Under the pieces are notes generated by a model that saw only the letters and a list, made by a program, of their open reading frames with translations, ran no database searches and was not told where the DNA came from. Positions 60,446 to 64,000 of a stretch of DNA of 64,000 bases are shown piece after piece (position 1 is the first letter of the stretch; the number at the start of each line of letters is the position of its first letter). Source of the stretch: Acidaminococcus timonensis (GTDB lineage: Bacteria > Bacillota > Negativicutes > Acidaminococcales > Acidaminococcaceae); the NCBI RefSeq assembly GCF_900106585.1, contig NZ_FNWH01000006.1:1394502-1458501 (forward strand). The letters are read 5' to 3'. Position numbers and translations under genes: made by a program.

Positions 60446-60987
60446 TACTGTTTGTCTCCCTGCCCCTGGACTTCGTACTCTCTCACGATCTGGTTCCACA
60501 GTCCCTTGGCCTTCAGGATGCGTTCGATCACATCCCGTACAGCCCCCCGGCCTCCTTTGCACCCGGAGACCAGCATGGCCCGTTCCCGGACTTCCGGAGC
60601 CGCATCGGCGGGAGCAAACGTCACCGCCGACCGGCCAAAGGCCGGCAGGTCATTCAGATCGTCCCCCATGAAGGCAGTCTCCTCCAGGGGAATACCCAGT
60701 TCTTTCGAAGCTTGTTCCAGGATCTTTCCTTTGTAAATGACATTTTCATACACGGAGCTGATACCCAGTTCCATAGCCCGATGGAGCACGATCTCGCTGT
60801 GGCGTCCGGTGATGAGCGCCACCTGGATACCATGGCGCAGGGCCAGGCTGATGCCCAGTCCGTCCCGGGCGTCAAAGTGCTTGCACAGTTCTCCTTCCTG
60901 GCCGATGATGATGCTCCCATCGGTCAGGACACCATCCACGTCCAGGGCCAGCAGGTGGATCCTGGCCAATTGTTCTTCAGTTACCAT
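60445..60987 (-). CDS. kdsC: 3-deoxy-D-manno-octulosonate 8-phosphate phosphatase
   Basis: An HAD phosphatase of Kdo synthesis, 180 residues. Motif I is LLALDVDGVLTDGSIII, motif II is ALITGRHSEIVLHRA, and motif IV is FMGDDLNDLPAFGRSAV. It lacks a cap domain, as in KdsC. ATG directly follows the kdsD stop; AAGGAG is within kdsD. Confidence 0.95.
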   Translation of the reverse strand: MVTEEQLARIHLLALDVDGVLTDGSIIIGQEGELCKHFDARDGLGISLALRHGIQVALITGRHSEIVLHRAMELGISSVYENVIYKGKILEQASKELGIPLEETAFMGDDLNDLPAFGRSAVTFAPADAAPEVRERAMLVSGCKGGRGAVRDVIERILKAKGLWNQIVREYEVQGQGDKQ

Positions 60988-61953
60988 TTATACCACTCCT
61001 TGATGGACCAGATCGGTGATGTGCAGCAGACCTACCACTTTGTCTTCCTGATCCACCACCGGCAGCACCGTAATGGGCCGGGGTTTGTTGGATTCCATCA
61101 AATGGAGGGCTTCTGCTGCCAGTTTGTGATCCTGGATGGTCCTCGGGTGTCTGGTCATCATCTCAGCCACAGGCCGGTTCAGACAATCCAGGTCCTTGGC
61201 AATGCCCCGACGGATATCCCCATCGGTGAGCAGCCCTTCCAGACGGTGATCCTTGTCCACCACGGAAACGGCACCCACCCCTTTGTCGGTGATCACGAAC
61301 AGGGCATCCTTCACGCTGACCGTAGAGGGCACCAGGGGATTCTCGTCCCCCTTGTGCATCACATCATCCACGGTAAGCAGCAGTTTCCGTCCCAGGCTGC
61401 CCCCGGGATGGAAAATGGCGAATTCTTCCGGCGTGAATTTCCGGGCACTCAAAAGTTCCATGGCCAGGGCATCCCCGTAGGCCAGGGCTGCCGTGGTGCT
61501 GCTGGTGGGAGCCAGGCCCAGAGGGCAGGCTTCCCGCTTCACGCCCACATTCAAGACAATATCCGCATTTTTGGCCAGGGTGGATTCCGGATTGCCCACC
61601 ATGGCAATGATCCGTGCCCCGATGCGCCGCACGCTGGGCAGGATGTTCAGCACTTCCCCGGTTTCCCCGCTGTTGGAAAGGGCCAGGACCACATCGTGTT
61701 CCGTGACCATGCCCAGGTCCCCGTGGATGCCTTCCGCCGGATGGAGAAAGAATGCTGGAGTACCGGTGCTGGCCAGGGTGGCAGCGATCTTGCGGGCGAT
61801 GATGCCGCTTTTGCCCATGCCCGTAACGATGATCCGTCCTTTGCAGTGGAGGATCATATCCAGTGCCTGCCCGAAATGCGCATCCACCCGGGGAATCAGT
61901 TCCAGGATGGAGTCAGCTTCGATACGCAGGGCTTCTTTGGCTTTTTCAAACAT
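60988..61953 (-). CDS. kdsD: D-arabinose 5-phosphate isomerase
   Basis: Makes arabinose 5-phosphate for Kdo, 321 residues. The SIS domain (about 30-180) has GRIIVTGMGKSGIIARKIAA and LALSNSGETGEVLNILPSV; two CBS domains follow (about 205-320: LEGLLTDGDIRRGIAKD). KpsF/GutQ/KdsD layout. GGGAGG precedes the ATG. Confidence 0.94.
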   Translation of the reverse strand: MFEKAKEALRIEADSILELIPRVDAHFGQALDMILHCKGRIIVTGMGKSGIIARKIAATLASTGTPAFFLHPAEGIHGDLGMVTEHDVVLALSNSGETGEVLNILPSVRRIGARIIAMVGNPESTLAKNADIVLNVGVKREACPLGLAPTSSTTAALAYGDALAMELLSARKFTPEEFAIFHPGGSLGRKLLLTVDDVMHKGDENPLVPSTVSVKDALFVITDKGVGAVSVVDKDHRLEGLLTDGDIRRGIAKDLDCLNRPVAEMMTRHPRTIQDHKLAAEALHLMESNKPRPITVLPVVDQEDKVVGLLHITDLVHQGVV

Positions 61954-61956
61954 GGC

Positions 61957-62781
61957 TCATGCCTCCCTGCGGCCGATGGCGTCAATGGCTTTGGCATCGG
62001 CCAGTACCTGTTCCAGCTTGTCCAGGGCGATCATGTTGGGACCGTCGGACAATGCTTCGGCCGGGTTGTCGTGGACCTCCAGGAACAGCCCGTCCACCCC
62101 AACCGCTGCGGCTGCCCGTGCCATATGGGGAGCAAACTGGCTCTGGCCGCCGCTTTTGGATCCCTGACCGCCAGGGATCTGCACACTGTGGGTCACATCC
62201 ATGATCACCGGGAATCCCATTTCCCGCATGATGGGCAGGCTGCGCATATCCGTCACCAGGGTGTTGTACCCGAAGCTGACGCCCCGTTCGGTGAGCATGA
62301 GCTGGTGGCAGCCGGAGCCGGTGATCTTGTGGACCACATTCTTCATATCCCAGGGTGCCAGGAACTGCCCCTTTTTCACATTGACCACCCGGCCGCTGTG
62401 GGCGGCTTCCACCAACAGGTCCGTCTGCCGGCACAGGAAGGCCGGAATCTGGATGATATCCAGCACTTCGGCGGCTTTTTCCACCTGCCAGGTTTCGTGC
62501 ACGTCGCTGATGATGGGCACCTGCAGGTCTTTTTTGATCTGGGCCAGGATCTTCAGCCCTTCTTCCAGGCCCGGTCCCCGGAAGGATTCCAGGGAAGAGC
62601 GATTGGCCTTGTCGAAAGAAGCCTTGAACACGTACGGCAGGCCCAGTTTTTCACAGATGGCCTTGGCCCGTTTGCCAATGGCCAGGCTCCGTTCGTAGCC
62701 TTCCAGCACACAGGGGCCGGCCATGATGAGAAGCGGGTGGCCCTGTCCTGCCTCATAAGGTCCGATCTTGACGATTTGCAT
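61957..62781 (-). CDS. kdsA: 3-deoxy-8-phosphooctulonate synthase
   Basis: Condenses PEP with arabinose 5-phosphate, 274 residues. Motifs are [47 protein letters not shown], and [20 protein letters not shown]. Metal type: Cys is seen in IMAGPC, at the usual metal-ligand position of metal-dependent KDO8P synthases. It starts after GGAGC; 3 nt before kdsD. Confidence 0.95.
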   Translation of the reverse strand: MQIVKIGPYEAGQGHPLLIMAGPCVLEGYERSLAIGKRAKAICEKLGLPYVFKASFDKANRSSLESFRGPGLEEGLKILAQIKKDLQVPIISDVHETWQVEKAAEVLDIIQIPAFLCRQTDLLVEAAHSGRVVNVKKGQFLAPWDMKNVVHKITGSGCHQLMLTERGVSFGYNTLVTDMRSLPIMREMGFPVIMDVTHSVQIPGGQGSKSGGQSQFAPHMARAAAAVGVDGLFLEVHDNPAEALSDGPNMIALDKLEQVLADAKAIDAIGRREA

Positions 62782-62784
62782 GGG

Positions 62785-63534
62785 TTACTGCTCCTTTCCT
62801 TCTGCAATCAGCTTGCCAAAGATTTCGTTGGCCCGTTCCAGATCTTCCCGGGTATCGATGCCCACACCCTGGAAATCGGTGGCCAGCACCTTGATCTTGA
62901 CCCCGTTTTCCAGGGCCCGCAGCTGTTCCAGCCCTTCCACCTTTTCCAGGGGGGTGGGCAGCAGTGCGGCGAATTTCAGCAGGAAGTCCCGCTTATACGC
63001 ATAGATGCCGATATGCTTCCACACCTTCACATCCGGTTCCTCATTGCGGGGATAGGGGATCAGGCTGCGGGAAAAATACAGGGCATAGCCGTTCTGGTCG
63101 GTGACCACTTTTACGGCATTGGGGTTCTGGTAGTCTTCCGGCTGCATTTCTGTTTTCATGGTGGCCATTTCCAGGTCGGGATTCTCCTCAAAGGCGTGGG
63201 CCAGGTCGTCGATGACCTGGGGCGGGATCATGGGTTCATCTCCCTGGACGTTGACGATCACGTCCACATCCTCATAGTTCAGGGCCACTTCAGCCAGCCG
63301 GTCCGTACCGCTGGGATGATCCGCAGAGGTCATGACGGCCCTGCCGCCGAAGGCGGTCACCACATCGGCGATGCGCTGATCGTCGGTGGCCACCAGGACC
63401 TGGTCGGGAATGCGGGCCAGAGAAGCACGCTCATACACACGCTGGATCACCGGTTTGCCCTGGATCAGTGCCAGGGGTTTACCCGGCAGACGGGTGGAAC
63501 CATAACGGGCCGGAATCACACATAGTACTTTCAT
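62785..63534 (-). CDS. kdsB: 3-deoxy-manno-octulosonate cytidylyltransferase
   Basis: Activates Kdo as CMP-Kdo, 249 residues. Motifs are VIPARYGSTRLPGKPLALIQ, VATDDQRIADVV, DVIVNVQGDEPMIPPQVIDD, and KHIGIYAYKRDFLLKFA. It overlaps lpxK by 4 nt. Confidence 0.95.
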   Translation of the reverse strand: MKVLCVIPARYGSTRLPGKPLALIQGKPVIQRVYERASLARIPDQVLVATDDQRIADVVTAFGGRAVMTSADHPSGTDRLAEVALNYEDVDVIVNVQGDEPMIPPQVIDDLAHAFEENPDLEMATMKTEMQPEDYQNPNAVKVVTDQNGYALYFSRSLIPYPRNEEPDVKVWKHIGIYAYKRDFLLKFAALLPTPLEKVEGLEQLRALENGVKIKVLATDFQGVGIDTREDLERANEIFGKLIAEGKEQ

Positions 63535-64000
63535 TTCGCAGGTTTCTCCTTTTTAATCGCGGCAGTAATGGTATCTACAAAAGCTTCTTCGCCGCTTGTA
63601 ATCTGAATTTCCATATCAAGGATATATAGAGGCACATCCCGATGGAGATAAATGAACTCCGTAGGGATCTTCACAGCATCTTTCCCGGTGGTGACCAGGG
63701 CCTTCACACCCTTGCTGATGGCCCGGTCCATGATGTACTGCATCTCCACCATGCCGTAGTCGTGGTGATCCGGATACCGGATGGCTTCCACGATGTTCAG
63801 CCCTTCGGCGTTCATGGTCTGCTCGAAGGAGGACGGATTGCCGATGGCGGAGAACACCATCACATGTTTCCCCCGCAGGGCTTCCAGGGGCAGGGCCCTG
63901 GACATATCATTTTTATACCAGTCGGCGATCTCAATGAAATCGCAGGGTTTGTGGATGCTTTCCACAATCGGTGCCGCCGGTGCATATCTGTGCAGGGTAT
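63531..64000 (-). CDS. lpxK: Tetraacyldisaccharide 4'-kinase, C-terminal part (cut by window edge)
   Basis: The C-terminal ~155 residues of LpxK, which phosphorylates lipid A at the 4' position. Visible: LQRYAPAAPIVESIHKP-like text (here LHRYAPAAPIVESIHKP), VMVFSAIGNPSSFEQTMNAE and RYPDHHDYGMVEMQYIMDRA with the conserved DHH, then TTGKDAVKIP. The frame is open to the edge of the window. First gene seen in this Kdo/lipid A/Lpt operon; upstream genes (such as kdtA) may lie outside. Confidence 0.92.
   Translation of the reverse strand, partial: TLHRYAPAAPIVESIHKPCDFIEIADWYKNDMSRALPLEALRGKHVMVFSAIGNPSSFEQTMNAEGLNIVEAIRYPDHHDYGMVEMQYIMDRAISKGVKALVTTGKDAVKIPTEFIYLHRDVPLYILDMEIQITSGEEAFVDTITAAIKKEKPAK

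Noticed and set aside
60712-63525. A 937-codon open frame on the plus strand
   Set aside because: It is antisense to kdsC, kdsD, kdsA and kdsB, which have clear motifs. High GC in third positions makes long antisense frames without meaning.

Overview
The window looks like a chromosomal segment of a diderm Firmicute (Negativicutes), most likely Acidaminococcaceae. Three things in the sequence suggest this: a GC-rich genome with Firmicute-type ribosome binding sites, genes for lipopolysaccharide core and Kdo synthesis plus Lpt transport, and a cluster of outer-membrane porins with an N-terminal SLH domain, the hallmark of Negativicutes outer membranes. The genus is inference; no rRNA is present.

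Layout. 0-6.4 kb: the 5' part of argS, a DUF1934 gene, putP, a GerMN lipoprotein with an AMIN/Amidase_3 amidase, nnrDE and acpS. 6.5-13.4 kb: rarA, then a minus-strand operon with a three-gene ABC importer, a LysA-type decarboxylase and a CLC protein. 13.6-15.8 kb: an FkbM methyltransferase and an M48 peptidase. 15.9-16.8 kb: a REP-associated tyrosine transposase (RAYT) with its palindromic repeats. 16.8-22.4 kb: sbcDC, converging on the complete preQ1 operon queF-queC-queD-queE. 22.6-27.3 kb: a C_GCAxxG_C_C protein, an MNT/HEPN pair, an AbgT transporter and nfeD-floA. 27.4-27.7 kb: a Lys-Glu-Val tRNA operon. 27.7-35 kb: an inner-core heptose operon lptD-gmhA-hldE-hldD-gmhB-two GT9 transferases. 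35-43 kb: exported proteins, three of them with SH3b-type repeats, including an NlpC/P60 peptidase, plus DUF535 and YigZ proteins.

43-51.4 kb: four tandem porin paralogues (P1-P4), each with its own promoter, a 5' stem-loop, a conserved leader block and a terminator. An IS21 element (46428-48633, 5-bp target duplication AGTCT) sits inside the P2 leader and separates P2 from its promoter. P4 keeps its promoter but has lost its signal peptide and SLH domain. 51.5-56 kb: a RuvC-fold protein, a DUF3084 protein, an IS3 element inserted between the arms of a terminator, a nuclease lipoprotein and a small conserved partner. 56.3-64 kb: the Kdo/lipid A/Lpt operon lpxK-kdsB-kdsA-kdsD-kdsC-lpxL-lptC-lptA-lptB-lptFG.

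How it works together: the kds, hld/gmh, lpxK and lpxL genes make Kdo, heptose and acylated lipid A. LptB, LptC, LptA, LptFG and LptD move LPS to the outer membrane. The SLH porins fill that membrane and would tether it to the wall. At least four families of short palindromic repeats are scattered between genes. The most interesting points are the shared porin leader architecture, the two rearranged porin loci, the RAYT/REP system, and two enzymes that lack a family-defining residue (CLC proton glutamate to Ala; HEPN Arg to Cys). I found no CRISPR array, prophage or rRNA.
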